Positions 1 to 8,033 of a DNA stretch of 28,360 bases are shown piece by piece. Every line of letters begins with the position of its first letter. The first letter of the stretch is position 1. Below the pieces are notes generated by a model. It was not told where the DNA came from, ran no database searches, and saw nothing but the letters and a program-made list of their open reading frames with translations. The position numbers were made by a program, and so were the translations under genes. The DNA comes from JAZRGE01 sp045644025. GTDB lineage: Bacteria > Bacillota > Clostridia > Oscillospirales > Acutalibacteraceae. The stretch is taken from assembly GCA_045644025.1 (NCBI GenBank), contig JAZRGE010000057.1, forward strand, positions 1-28,360, given 5' to 3'.

Positions 1-44
1 GTAAAAAAATATCTGCGAAAATTTGAAAAAATTTTAAAAAAGTA

Positions 45-73
45 TTGAAATCTCATCAAAAGTATAGTAAAAT
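45..73 (+). promoter_or_regulatory. sigma-A-type promoter of the dcw cluster
   Basis: TTGAAA at 45-50 and TAAAAT at 68-73 are separated by exactly 17 bases. This predicts a start site near 80, just where the AAGTG repeats begin. Upstream, A-tracts at 3-9, 18-21, 26-31 and 36-41 recur at roughly helical spacing and could act as an UP element or a bend. It is the only good promoter ahead of mraZ in the window. Confidence 0.75.
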
Positions 74-79
74 ATATTC

Positions 80-115
80 GAAGTGCAAGAAAGTGCACGA
101 AAGTGTCACAAAGTG
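80..115 (+). promoter_or_regulatory. MraZ operator: four AAGTG repeats at 10-base period
   Basis: The hexamer RAAGTG occurs at 80, 90, 100 and 110, so four direct repeats lie on the same DNA face. The last one runs into the GGAGG ribosome binding site of mraZ. MraZ proteins are known to bind short direct repeats of this spacing upstream of their own gene (AAAGTG-type in Mollicutes, TGGG-type in E. coli). The position at and just after the predicted start site fits autorepression. The repeats are seen directly; MraZ binding is inferred. Confidence 0.75.
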
Positions 116-127
116 GAGGTGATTTGA

Positions 128-562
128 GTGTTCGTAGGTGAGTATTCACATAATATTGATGCCAAGGGCAGAATTATAATACCGGCAAAGCTTCGTGAAC
201 AGCTTGGCGAGCATTTCATGGTCACCAAAGGACTTGACGGATGTCTTGCTGTGTACACTATGGAGGGCTGGAAAGAGTTTGAGAGTAAAATCGCAAGTCT
301 TCCCGCAAACCAGAAAAGTGCACGTTACCTGCAGAGAATATTTCTTTCAGGTGCTGCAGAGGCGGAGCCGGATAAACAGGGCAAGGTGCTTATAACACCT
401 CCCCATCGTGAATATGCGGCACTTACTAAAGAGGTTGTAATAATCGGTGCAGGCTCTCATGCTGAAATATGGGATGCACAGCGCTGGGCTGAATATACAG
501 AAAGCGATGTAGAGATGACTCTTGAAGATGCGGCTGAAGCACTTGAAGGATTTAATTTCTAA
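128..562 (+). CDS. mraZ: Transcriptional regulator MraZ
   Basis: MraZ is a DNA-binding regulator of the division and cell-wall cluster that it heads. The 144-residue length is normal for the family. The protein has two SpoVT/AbrB-like halves. The first contains the conserved GEYSHNIDAKGRIIIPAKLR stretch (residues 4-23). The second repeats the pattern at about residues 78-97, ending in DKQGKVLITPPHREYA. The start is GTG at 128, because it gives the family N-terminus (MFVGEY) and sits seven bases after GGAGGTG at 115-121. The AAGTG repeats just upstream are its likely binding sites, so it probably represses its own operon. rsmH follows after 21 bases. Nothing is truncated or odd. Confidence 0.96.
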   Translation: MFVGEYSHNIDAKGRIIIPAKLREQLGEHFMVTKGLDGCLAVYTMEGWKEFESKIASLPANQKSARYLQRIFLSGAAEAEPDKQGKVLITPPHREYAALTKEVVIIGAGSHAEIWDAQRWAEYTESDVEMTLEDAAEALEGFNF

Positions 563-583
563 AAATCGTCAGTGGAGGGTGTC

Positions 584-1504
584 ATGGAGTTCAACCATGT
601 AACGGTACTGCTTAACGAAACCGTGGATGCCTTGAATATTGATCCCAATGGAATTTATGTTGATGGCACGGCCGGCGGAGCAGGACATTCCACAGAGATT
701 GCAAAGAAACTTAAAGGCGGTCGCCTGATCGCCATAGATAGAGATCCCGATGCCGTGAGAATAGCAACGGAAAGGCTGAGCGACTATAACGCCACCGTTG
801 TGCAGGATCGGTTCTCCAACATAAAATCCGTGCTTGAAAAGCTGGATATTCACGGCGTAGACGGTGTGATGATGGATCTTGGCGTTTCATCCCATCAGCT
901 GGATAAAGCCGAAAGGGGATTTTCCTATAGGAATGAAGCCCCCCTTGATATGAGAATGAGCCAGAGCGGAAGAACGGCTGCTGATTTAGTGGCTGAGCTT
1001 TCTCAGAACGAACTGGTGAAGATCTTCCGCGACTACGGCGAAGAACAGTTTGCCGTGAGCATTGCAAGAGCAATTGTGAACACAAGGGAAAAGGATCCTA
1101 TTACCACCACGTCTCAGTTGGCTGATATCATAAGCCGCTCGGTGCCTTCGGCCGCAAGGCGCGATGGCCATCCTGCCCGAAAGTGCTTCCAAGCGCTTAG
1201 AATTGCTGTGAACGGCGAACTGCAAGAAGTGGAAAAGGGAATAGCCGATGCTTTTGAAATGCTTAATCCCGGCGGTGTTTTGGCTGTTATCACGTTCCAT
1301 TCTCTGGAAGACAGAATCGTGAAGCAATATTATGCTTCTCTTTGCAAAGGGTGCACATGCCCACCCGAGTTGCCGGTTTGCGTATGCGGCGGTAAGCCCA
1401 GGGGAAGGCTTGTTTCCCGCAAACCCATACTTCCCTCCAAGGAAGAAATAGAAATCAACTCAAGAAGCCGCAGCGCTAAGCTGAGAGCTATTGAAAAACT
1501 ATAA
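584..1504 (+). CDS. rsmH: 16S rRNA (cytosine-1402-N4)-methyltransferase RsmH
   Basis: RsmH (MraW) uses S-adenosylmethionine to methylate N4 of C1402 in the ribosomal decoding centre. The N-terminus HVTVLLNETVDAL and the SAM-binding glycine loop VDGTAGGAGHST are classic. So are DRDPDA (acidic end of the second strand), MDLGVSSHQLD and, near the C-terminus, ITFHSLEDRIVK. I place the start at ATG 584, giving 306 residues, because GGAGGG at 574-579 precedes it and the family begins MEF-HV. A GTG at 572 in the same frame would add four residues, but it has no Shine-Dalgarno of its own. The gene is second in the dcw cluster, between mraZ and ftsL, its standard place. A Cys-rich patch (CKGCTCPPELPVCVCGG) near the end is common in Firmicute RsmH proteins. 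Confidence 0.96.
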   Translation: MEFNHVTVLLNETVDALNIDPNGIYVDGTAGGAGHSTEIAKKLKGGRLIAIDRDPDAVRIATERLSDYNATVVQDRFSNIKSVLEKLDIHGVDGVMMDLGVSSHQLDKAERGFSYRNEAPLDMRMSQSGRTAADLVAELSQNELVKIFRDYGEEQFAVSIARAIVNTREKDPITTTSQLADIISRSVPSAARRDGHPARKCFQALRIAVNGELQEVEKGIADAFEMLNPGGVLAVITFHSLEDRIVKQYYASLCKGCTCPPELPVCVCGGKPRGRLVSRKPILPSKEEIEINSRSRSAKLRAIEKL

Positions 1505-1521
1505 AAGAAAGGAAGAAACAA

Positions 1522-2010
1522 ATGAATAATATGAAATATTTCAGAGGCAGTATTGCATACGATTACGATATGTTTCTTCCTGCTGAAAAGAGCCGCGATA
1601 ATGTTGTGAAGATGCCGCAAAGAAGCAGGACGGCCGCTAAAAAACAGCAAAGATTTGCTGCAGCCGCAGGAGCTAAAAGGCTGGGCGAGAAACTGGCGGC
1701 GGGCCTTATTTGCGCGTTTATCATCGGCACACTTTGCTTGAATATTTTCCTTAGAGTGGAGATAAGCGAAACAAGCACAGCTATAAGCGCCTTAAAAAGT
1801 GATATAGAGGAGCTTAAGAGTGAGGAAACAAGATTGATGGTGCAGATAGATCGAAAGACCTCCTATGATAATCTTGAACTCGCAGCGGAAGAGCTTGGCA
1901 TGCACAAGCCTCAAAAGGATCAAGTGATCTATATAAGAACAAACGAAACGAATACTGCGGTTTTATCCGACGGTCGCCTTGTTGCCGATGCGGGCGTTGG
2001 GAATGAATAG
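1522..2010 (+). CDS. ftsL: FtsL-type divisome membrane protein
   Basis: This is a bitopic membrane protein of 162 residues. A basic cytoplasmic N-terminus of about 55 residues is followed by one membrane segment (about 58-77). Next comes a heptad-like coiled coil (about 78-112, ISALKSDIEELKSEE) and a segment LELAAEELGMHKPQKDQVIYI that matches the end of FtsL/DivIC proteins. FtsL is expected to pair with FtsQ/DivIB and DivIC and to link them to FtsW and the class B PBP. Sequence identity in the family is poor, so the call rests on topology plus position between rsmH and the PBP gene. The start ATG 1522 has GGAAG upstream; ATG 1531 is a weaker alternative. Confidence 0.85.
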   Translation: MNNMKYFRGSIAYDYDMFLPAEKSRDNVVKMPQRSRTAAKKQQRFAAAAGAKRLGEKLAAGLICAFIIGTLCLNIFLRVEISETSTAISALKSDIEELKSEETRLMVQIDRKTSYDNLELAAEELGMHKPQKDQVIYIRTNETNTAVLSDGRLVADAGVGNE

Positions 2011-2042
2011 GCCGAGGAACAACTGAATATATCTTAAAAAGT

Positions 2043-2073
2043 ACGAGAGTTGATGTGAAAAATCGGCTCTCGT
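2043..2073 (+). other. 12-bp hairpin upstream of the PBP gene
   Basis: The arm ACGAGAGTTGAT (2043-2054) can pair with ATCGGCTCTCGT (2062-2073), forming 12 pairs including two G-U, around a 7-base loop. No T-run follows directly; instead there is a very AT-rich stretch (2083-2110) with a TATAAT at 2093-2098. The hairpin lies in the 116-base gap between ftsL and the PBP, the longest gap inside the mraZ-murG stretch. It may be an mRNA processing or attenuation element, or mark an internal promoter. No function is demonstrated. Confidence 0.45.
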
Positions 2074-2126
2074 TTAAGTGGTTTATTATATATATAATAT
2101 AAATATATAAAGAGGAGGTATCGCGC

Positions 2127-4373
2127 ATGGCAGCAGGTCCCGGAAAAACAATGTGGGTTCGCTCAATGGTCGTTATGTTGGTTTTGCTTTTTGCACTTGT
2201 GGTTGTTCCCACGATTTCCCTGGGCAATATTATGATAATCCAGGGCGAATTTTATAAGAAAAAAGCCGCAGATCAGCAGCTTTACGATACCGAGATCAAG
2301 GCCACCAGGGGAGATATAGTGGATAGAAACGGCGAGACACTCGCCACCAGCGCCCCGGTGTGGACGGTTTATATAACACCAAACGATTTCAGAAAGATCG
2401 AAAAAGCAGATGAGCGTGAACAGACGAAAAAGCTTATCGCAACCGAACTTTCTTCCATTCTCGGCCTGGAATATGAAAAGGTGCTGGAAGCCACCAACAA
2501 AAATTCCAGCTATGTTTCCATCAAGCAAAAGGTGGAAAAGCCGGAAGCCGATAAGGTGAGAACCTTTGTTTCGGAGAATTCTTTGGGCTATGTGATAGGC
2601 TTGGACGAAAGCACTAAGAGATACTACCCCAATGATAACCTGGCATCCACAGTGCTTGGTTTTGTGGGAACCGATAATCAAGGTCTTTCGGGCCTTGAGG
2701 CATATTACGATAACCAGCTGACCGGTGTGCCCGGCAGGGTGGTGGCTGCCAAGAATGCTCTCGGCGCCGATATGCCGTTCAGCTATGAGAAAATGATTGA
2801 ATCGGTGCCCGGCAACACTCTTGTTTCCACCATCGATAAGTACGTGCAATATGTTGTGGAAAAGCATCTCACCGCGGCTGTGGCCGAGAACAAGGTGAGC
2901 GGTAGCGGTATCTGCATTGTGCAAAACGTGAAGACCGGCGCTATTCTTGCAATGGCTTCAAAAAACGATTTTAATCCTAACGATCCATTCACGCTAAGCG
3001 AGCAAAACCAAGCTCTGCTGGAAGGCCTGGAAGGGGAGGAACGCACCAAGAAGCTTAATGAACTGAGAAATGCTCAGTGGCGAAACGCTGCCATATCTAA
3101 CACCTACGATCCCGGTTCGGTGTTTAAGGTTATCACCGTTGCCGCAGCCTTGGAAGAGGGTGTTACCGATCTTAATTGCAGATATTCCTGCCCCGGCTAT
3201 ATTGTGGTGGCAGGCCAAAGGTACAAATGCTCCAACACCGAAGGCCACGGTTCTCAAAGCCTTACAGAAGCAATGCAGCATTCCTGCAATCCTGCATTTA
3301 TCACCATCGGTATGCAGCTTAAGGCACACGCTTTTTCCACCTATTTCGAGGCATTCGGACTCACAGCCAAAACAGGCATTGATCTTCCCGGTGAGGCGTC
3401 GTCCATCTACCATGCCGAAAGTCAGATGGGCATGACAGAGCTGGCTTCCAGCTCCTTTGGCCAGACATTCCAGGTTACACCTTTGCAAATGATCACAGCA
3501 ATATCTACCGCCGTGAACGGTGGAAATCTTGTAACCCCCTATGTGGTGGATAAGATCCTGGATAGAAACGGCAATGTTATAAAGAGCAACGCCACCACAC
3601 CAAAGCGTCAGGTAATCGCCTCCAAAACATCCGAAACTGTGCGATATCTGATGGAGCAGGTTGTGGCCACGGGCGGCGGCAAAAACGCCTATATTTCGGG
3701 CTATAGAATAGGCGGTAAGACCGGTACTTCCCAGAAAGTTACTGAGATGCTGCAAACAGGGCAGACCGGACTTTACGTTGCTTCCTTTGTGGGCGTTGCG
3801 CCCATAAACGATCCTGAGATCGCAGTGCTTGTGATGATGGATAAACCCAACGGCGAGAGCTTCTACGGCGGAACGATATGTGCCCCCGTGGCAGGAAGCA
3901 TACTTGCCGAGGTGCTGCCTTACCTTGGCTACGAGCCCAACTACACTCAGGCCGAACTTGATTCTATGGCGATCAAGGTGCCCGATGTGGAGGGTCTAAC
4001 TCTTGATGAGGCTAAGGCAAAGCTGAATGCAAAGAAGTTTAGCGTGAAGATAATCGGAGATGGAGATAAGGTTGTGTCTCAGTTCCCCGAAAGCAGCCAC
4101 TCTATCTACAGCGGTGGAACCGTGCTTCTCTACACAACCGATGCCGCAGCCGAAACTCCGCCGATGACAACCGTACCCAATATGACACAACTTACTGTTT
4201 CGGGCGTGAACGACATCGCAAAGCAGTACGGAATCAACGTGGTATATTCCGGCAACGTATATAGCACAAACTCAACCGTTGCATCCTATAAGCAGAGCCT
4301 TGAGCCCGGCCTTGAGGTGGAGAAGGGAACGGTTGTAACAGTATATTTCCGAAGTGAAGACTACACCGAGTAA
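2127..4373 (+). CDS. spoVD: Class B penicillin-binding protein with PASTA repeats (SpoVD/PBP2B type)
   Basis: This is a transpeptidase that crosslinks peptidoglycan at the septum and possibly the spore cortex, working with a SEDS glycosyltransferase. One membrane anchor (about residues 13-33) is followed by the dimerisation domain, with RGDIVDRNG at about 60-68. The transpeptidase domain has Ser331 in SVFK, Ser386-Cys-Asn388 and Lys531 in KTGT. A clear PASTA repeat spans about 616-672 and a more divergent second one about 681-744. SpoVD usually has one PASTA and vegetative PBP2B two, so the assignment between them is open. As the only class B PBP in the cluster it may serve both roles. The start ATG 2127 follows AGGAGG by a normal distance. 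Gene order ftsL-PBP-murE is standard for Clostridia. Confidence 0.93.
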   Translation: MAAGPGKTMWVRSMVVMLVLLFALVVVPTISLGNIMIIQGEFYKKKAADQQLYDTEIKATRGDIVDRNGETLATSAPVWTVYITPNDFRKIEKADEREQTKKLIATELSSILGLEYEKVLEATNKNSSYVSIKQKVEKPEADKVRTFVSENSLGYVIGLDESTKRYYPNDNLASTVLGFVGTDNQGLSGLEAYYDNQLTGVPGRVVAAKNALGADMPFSYEKMIESVPGNTLVSTIDKYVQYVVEKHLTAAVAENKVSGSGICIVQNVKTGAILAMASKNDFNPNDPFTLSEQNQALLEGLEGEERTKKLNELRNAQWRNAAISNTYDPGSVFKVITVAAALEEGVTDLNCRYSCPGYIVVAGQRYKCSNTEGHGSQSLTEAMQHSCNPAFITIGMQLKAHAFSTYFEAFGLTAKTGIDLPGEASSIYHAESQMGMTELASSSFGQTFQVTPLQMITAISTAVNGGNLVTPYVVDKILDRNGNVIKSNATTPKRQVIASKTSETVRYLMEQVVATGGGKNAYISGYRIGGKTGTSQKVTEMLQTGQTGLYVASFVGVAPINDPEIAVLVMMDKPNGESFYGGTICAPVAGSILAEVLPYLGYEPNYTQAELDSMAIKVPDVEGLTLDEAKAKLNAKKFSVKIIGDGDKVVSQFPESSHSIYSGGTVLLYTTDAAAETPPMTTVPNMTQLTVSGVNDIAKQYGINVVYSGNVYSTNSTVASYKQSLEPGLEVEKGTVVTVYFRSEDYTE

Positions 4374-4390
4374 AGTTTGGAGGGAATTTT

Positions 4391-5827
4391 ATGAAACTTT
4401 GCAAAATTATTGGTGAAATACAGAATAATAAACTGGCTGAACTTGAAATTAAGGGTATTACCTGTGATTCGAGAAAAGTTGAAGAAGGTTTCCTTTTCTT
4501 CTGCATTAAGGGCGTGGCTTCCGATGGTCACAAGTTTGCCAATGTGGCACTCGAAAAAGGAGCGGCAGCAATAGTCTGCCAGGATGATTTGGGCCTGGAT
4601 AATCAGATAATTGTGGAAAACTCTCGCATTGCTTATGCCGAGGCCAGCTGCAATTGGTTTGATAATCCTTCCAAGAAGATGAAGATGATCGGTGTTACGG
4701 GTACAAACGGAAAAACTTCCGTGACCTATATGCTTAAGGCTATTCTGGAGCAAACCGGTGCGAAGGTTGGCCTCGTGGGCACAATTCAGCACCTTGTGGG
4801 CGATAAAGTTTATGAATCTAAAAATACTACCCCCGATGCTTATGAACTGCAGAGTCTTATAAGCGAGATGTATAAGGCGGGATGCACACACGTGGTGATG
4901 GAGGCATCATCCCATGCTCTGCATCAAGGGCGCAATCACGGCATTCATTATGATGCCGCTATGTTCACGAATCTCACCCAGGATCATCTGGATTATCACG
5001 AGACAATGGAAAACTACGCAGCAGCCAAGAGAATTCTTTTTGAAAACTGCGATGTGGCTGTTATAAACTACGATGATCCTGCCGGCATGGGAATGGTTGA
5101 AGGCTTGGATTGCAAGGTTGTAACTTATTCCGCCAAATCCGATAATGCTACTTATTCGGCAAAAAATATAGTGATCAAGGCCGATGGATCTAATTTTGAT
5201 CTGGTGGGCTACGATCTTATCCTTAGGATCAAAATGAAGGTTGGCGGTAAGTTCTCTGTGAAGAACGCTATGTGCGCTGCTGCCTGCGCTATGCAGCTTG
5301 GCGTGGAAAACGAGCAAATCGTGGCCGCGATCAACGGTATAGCAGGCATAAAGGGCAGGGCAGAAGCTATGGATCTCGGTGAGGATTTCACCGTGATAAT
5401 CGATTATGCCCACACTCCCGACGGGCTTAAAAACATCCTTTCCACCTTCCGCGATGTGGAAAAGAATCGCCTTGTGGCTGTTTTCGGATGCGGCGGTGAC
5501 AGAGACAGAACGAAGCGCCCCATAATGGGCGATGTTGCTGCAACCTATTCCGATTTTGTGATCGTTACAAGCGATAACCCCCGAAGTGAGGATCCGGATG
5601 CAATTATTGCCGATATTCTTGAAGGCATGAAGACAACAAGAACACCCTACAAGGTGATAACAAATCGTGGCGATGCCATTCGTTACGCTGTTAAGAACGC
5701 AATGCCCGGAGATATTATCGTGCTTGCCGGTAAGGGCCACGAAACATATCAGATCCTTAAGGATGGCACTATCCACTTTGATGAAAGGGAGATAGTGAGA
5801 GAGGCTTTGGGCAAGGAGGAAAAATAA
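4391..5827 (+). CDS. murE: UDP-MurNAc-tripeptide synthetase MurE (meso-DAP type)
   Basis: MurE adds the third stem-peptide residue to UDP-MurNAc-L-Ala-D-Glu with ATP in the cytoplasm. The three-domain Mur ligase layout is complete at 478 residues. The ATP loop GVTGTNGKTS is at 101-110, TNLTQDHLDYH follows in the central domain, and AAKRILF carries the expected carbamylated lysine. The C-terminal domain has DYAHTPDGL, GCGGDRDRTKRP and DNPR at 395-398. DNPR is the signature of enzymes adding meso-diaminopimelate rather than lysine. GGAGGG at 4379-4384 precedes ATG 4391. The next gene is mraY after one base; murF, which usually sits between them, is absent. Confidence 0.96.
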   Translation: MKLCKIIGEIQNNKLAELEIKGITCDSRKVEEGFLFFCIKGVASDGHKFANVALEKGAAAIVCQDDLGLDNQIIVENSRIAYAEASCNWFDNPSKKMKMIGVTGTNGKTSVTYMLKAILEQTGAKVGLVGTIQHLVGDKVYESKNTTPDAYELQSLISEMYKAGCTHVVMEASSHALHQGRNHGIHYDAAMFTNLTQDHLDYHETMENYAAAKRILFENCDVAVINYDDPAGMGMVEGLDCKVVTYSAKSDNATYSAKNIVIKADGSNFDLVGYDLILRIKMKVGGKFSVKNAMCAAACAMQLGVENEQIVAAINGIAGIKGRAEAMDLGEDFTVIIDYAHTPDGLKNILSTFRDVEKNRLVAVFGCGGDRDRTKRPIMGDVAATYSDFVIVTSDNPRSEDPDAIIADILEGMKTTRTPYKVITNRGDAIRYAVKNAMPGDIIVLAGKGHETYQILKDGTIHFDEREIVREALGKEEK

Positions 5828-5828
5828 A

Positions 5829-6836
5829 ATGGAAGTTTACATTACCGTTGCCGCAGCGCTTATTGGTTTGCTTACCACAGCACTGCTGGGAATACCCACT
5901 ATTCCTTATTTGAAAAAGCTTAAATTCGGGCAGACTATTCTTGAAGAAGGCCCGAACTGGCATAAGAGCAAAGAAGGAACCCCCACAATGGGCGGCATCA
6001 TTATGATGATCGGCTTTGCCGTGGCTGTAGCATTAGCCTTTGTGTTGGCGGCGGTGCTGGGTAAGGTGAATCTTGTTTTCGGCGGCAGCCTTATCTACGT
6101 GCTTTCGGGTGCAGGATTGGCGCTGGGAATGGGTTTTATTGGCTTCCTGGATGATTATATAAAGGTTGTTAAAAAGCGCAATCTTGGCCTCACGGCTATG
6201 CAGAAGACCTTTTTGCAGATGTTTGTCTCCGTGGCCTATCTTATAGTGCTTGTGCTCGGCGGTATGAAGACAACCTGGTTGCCTTTTATAGGCGAGATCA
6301 GCATTGTAAGCGGCTGGGGAATAGCTTTTTTGCCAATAATGCTCTTCTTTGTTTATGGTTTTGTGAATGCAGTTAATCTCACCGATGGCATTGATGGCCT
6401 TGCTTCGTCGGTAACAATGGTTGTCTGTTGCTTCTTTATGATTGCTTCCGCTTTCCTTCGCATTGCAGGAATCAACGTGCTTGCAGCGGCCGCTGCAGCC
6501 GTTTGCACCGGCTTCTTGGTTTGGAATCTCCATCCCGCTAAGGTTTTTATGGGCGACACCGGCTCTATGTTCCTCGGCGGTTTGGTTGTAGGTCTTTCAT
6601 TTGGCATCGGCCGTCCCGTGCTTCTTGTTTTTGCAGGAGTGCTTTATCTCTTGGAGGCACTTTCGGTAATGCTCCAAGTGGCCTATTATAAGAAGACAAA
6701 GAAACGCCTTTTCAAAATGAGCCCCATTCATCATCACTATGAAATGAGTGGATGGAGCGAGGAAAAAATAGTGTTCGTCTTTTCGCTTATCACAGCTATT
6801 GGTTGTGCAATAGCCGGCTTACTCATAATTCTTTAA
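5829..6836 (+). CDS. mraY: Phospho-MurNAc-pentapeptide transferase MraY
   Basis: MraY is an integral membrane enzyme that transfers phospho-MurNAc-pentapeptide to undecaprenyl phosphate, making lipid I. At 335 residues with about ten hydrophobic segments it is full length. Family motifs appear in order: GTPTMGGI near residue 50, FLDDYIKV with the Asp pair near 100, NLTDGIDGLA near 185, MGDTGSMFLGG near 240 and MSPIHHHYE near 297. The start ATG 5829 lies one base after the murE stop, and its AGGAGG is inside the end of murE, so the two are translationally coupled. murD usually follows mraY, but here ftsW comes next. Confidence 0.97.
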   Translation: MEVYITVAAALIGLLTTALLGIPTIPYLKKLKFGQTILEEGPNWHKSKEGTPTMGGIIMMIGFAVAVALAFVLAAVLGKVNLVFGGSLIYVLSGAGLALGMGFIGFLDDYIKVVKKRNLGLTAMQKTFLQMFVSVAYLIVLVLGGMKTTWLPFIGEISIVSGWGIAFLPIMLFFVYGFVNAVNLTDGIDGLASSVTMVVCCFFMIASAFLRIAGINVLAAAAAAVCTGFLVWNLHPAKVFMGDTGSMFLGGLVVGLSFGIGRPVLLVFAGVLYLLEALSVMLQVAYYKKTKKRLFKMSPIHHHYEMSGWSEEKIVFVFSLITAIGCAIAGLLIIL

Positions 6837-6852
6837 GAACGGAGGGAGCAAC

Positions 6853-8016
6853 TTGACCGAGTTTCGCCCCAAGAAAATCGATAACAGAGATAGAAAGCTC
6901 AGCCTTAAGATGGATGGTAAGATGGATATTACCTTCCTTGCTTTGGTGCTCATTTTGCTGGGTGTTGGTCTTGTTATGCTCTTTTCCGCCAGCTATGCTT
7001 ATGCTCACACTCTCTATGGCAACAGCTATCGCTTTATTTCCAGGCAGGCGGCTTTTGCTGTTGGCGGTGTGATAATAATGCTTATAGCCTCCAAAATCAA
7101 CTACAAATGGTTTCACGTACTATCCTGGCCGATTTATGCCGTGGCGGTGGTGCTATTAATAATCGTGCTGATACTTCCGCCGCTAAGGGAAGGCTTTGAT
7201 TACAAGCGTTGGATAGTGCTTGGCCCCATCAATTTCCAGCCTTCGGAAATAGCTAAATTTGCCGTTGTTGTGCTGTTTGCGCATCTTATCACCAAGAATC
7301 AGCATAAGATGCAGACCTTTACCTATGGTGTGCTCTGGCTTGGATTTTTGCTTGTTTTGGTGTGCGGCCTGATTGTTGTTGAAACTCATCTTTCGGCCAC
7401 TCTGCTCATTCTTTCCATAGGTGTTATGCTTATGATTGTGGGCGGAATCAAGCGCAGATATATAATTCTCGGCGGCCTTGGCGTTGTAGGAGCAGGAGGC
7501 CTTGCTATCCTAACAGGCCTTGTAAGCTATGGATCCAGCCGAATTCAGTATTGGCTCGACCCATGGGCAGCTCCCACGGGAGAGGGATATCAGACTATAC
7601 AGTCGCTTCTTTCTATAGGCTCGGGTGGCCTGCTCGGTAAGGGCCTTGGCCAATCAAGGCAGAAATATCTTTGGGTGCCCGAACCGCACAACGATTTTAT
7701 CTTTGCAATCGTTTCGGAAGAATTGGGCCTTATAGGCGCCTTCGTTATAATTATTCTGTTTGCCCTGCTTGTTTGGCGCGGATTCGTGATAGCAATGCGA
7801 TGCCCCGATAGATTCGGCTCGCTCGTGGCCTTGGGCCTTACGTTCCAGGTTGGCATTCAAACAGCGCTCAATATTATGGTTGTTACAAACACGATTCCCA
7901 ACACGGGAATAAGCCTTCCGTTCTTTAGCTACGGCGGCACAGCGCTTATCATTCTGCTGGCCGAAATGGGCGTTATATTATCCATTTCACGAAGTTGCAA
8001 AATGGAAAAGTCGTAA
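6853..8016 (+). CDS. ftsW: SEDS glycosyltransferase FtsW/SpoVE
   Basis: This is a membrane peptidoglycan polymerase of the SEDS family, expected to work with the class B PBP encoded upstream. Its 387 residues include a short charged N-terminus, then about ten membrane segments. Typical motifs are MLFSASYAYA in the first segment, RWIVLGPINFQPSEIAKFA, LVVVETHLSATLLIL-like residues in the middle, a large loop with GYQTIQSLLSIGSGGLLGKGLGQ, and PFFSYGGTAL near the end. The start is TTG at 6853, chosen because GGAGGGAG at 6841-6848 immediately precedes it; no in-frame ATG lies nearby with such a site. FtsW and SpoVE cannot be separated from sequence alone; the position after mraY is used by both. 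Confidence 0.94.
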   Translation: MTEFRPKKIDNRDRKLSLKMDGKMDITFLALVLILLGVGLVMLFSASYAYAHTLYGNSYRFISRQAAFAVGGVIIMLIASKINYKWFHVLSWPIYAVAVVLLIIVLILPPLREGFDYKRWIVLGPINFQPSEIAKFAVVVLFAHLITKNQHKMQTFTYGVLWLGFLLVLVCGLIVVETHLSATLLILSIGVMLMIVGGIKRRYIILGGLGVVGAGGLAILTGLVSYGSSRIQYWLDPWAAPTGEGYQTIQSLLSIGSGGLLGKGLGQSRQKYLWVPEPHNDFIFAIVSEELGLIGAFVIIILFALLVWRGFVIAMRCPDRFGSLVALGLTFQVGIQTALNIMVVTNTIPNTGISLPFFSYGGTALIILLAEMGVILSISRSCKMEKS

Positions 8017-8033
8017 ATTAGGGGGATAAAAGG

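Noticed and set aside
2043..2073. Intrinsic terminator between ftsL and the PBP gene
   Set aside because: The hairpin is good, but no T-run follows, and the downstream genes have no convincing replacement promoter.
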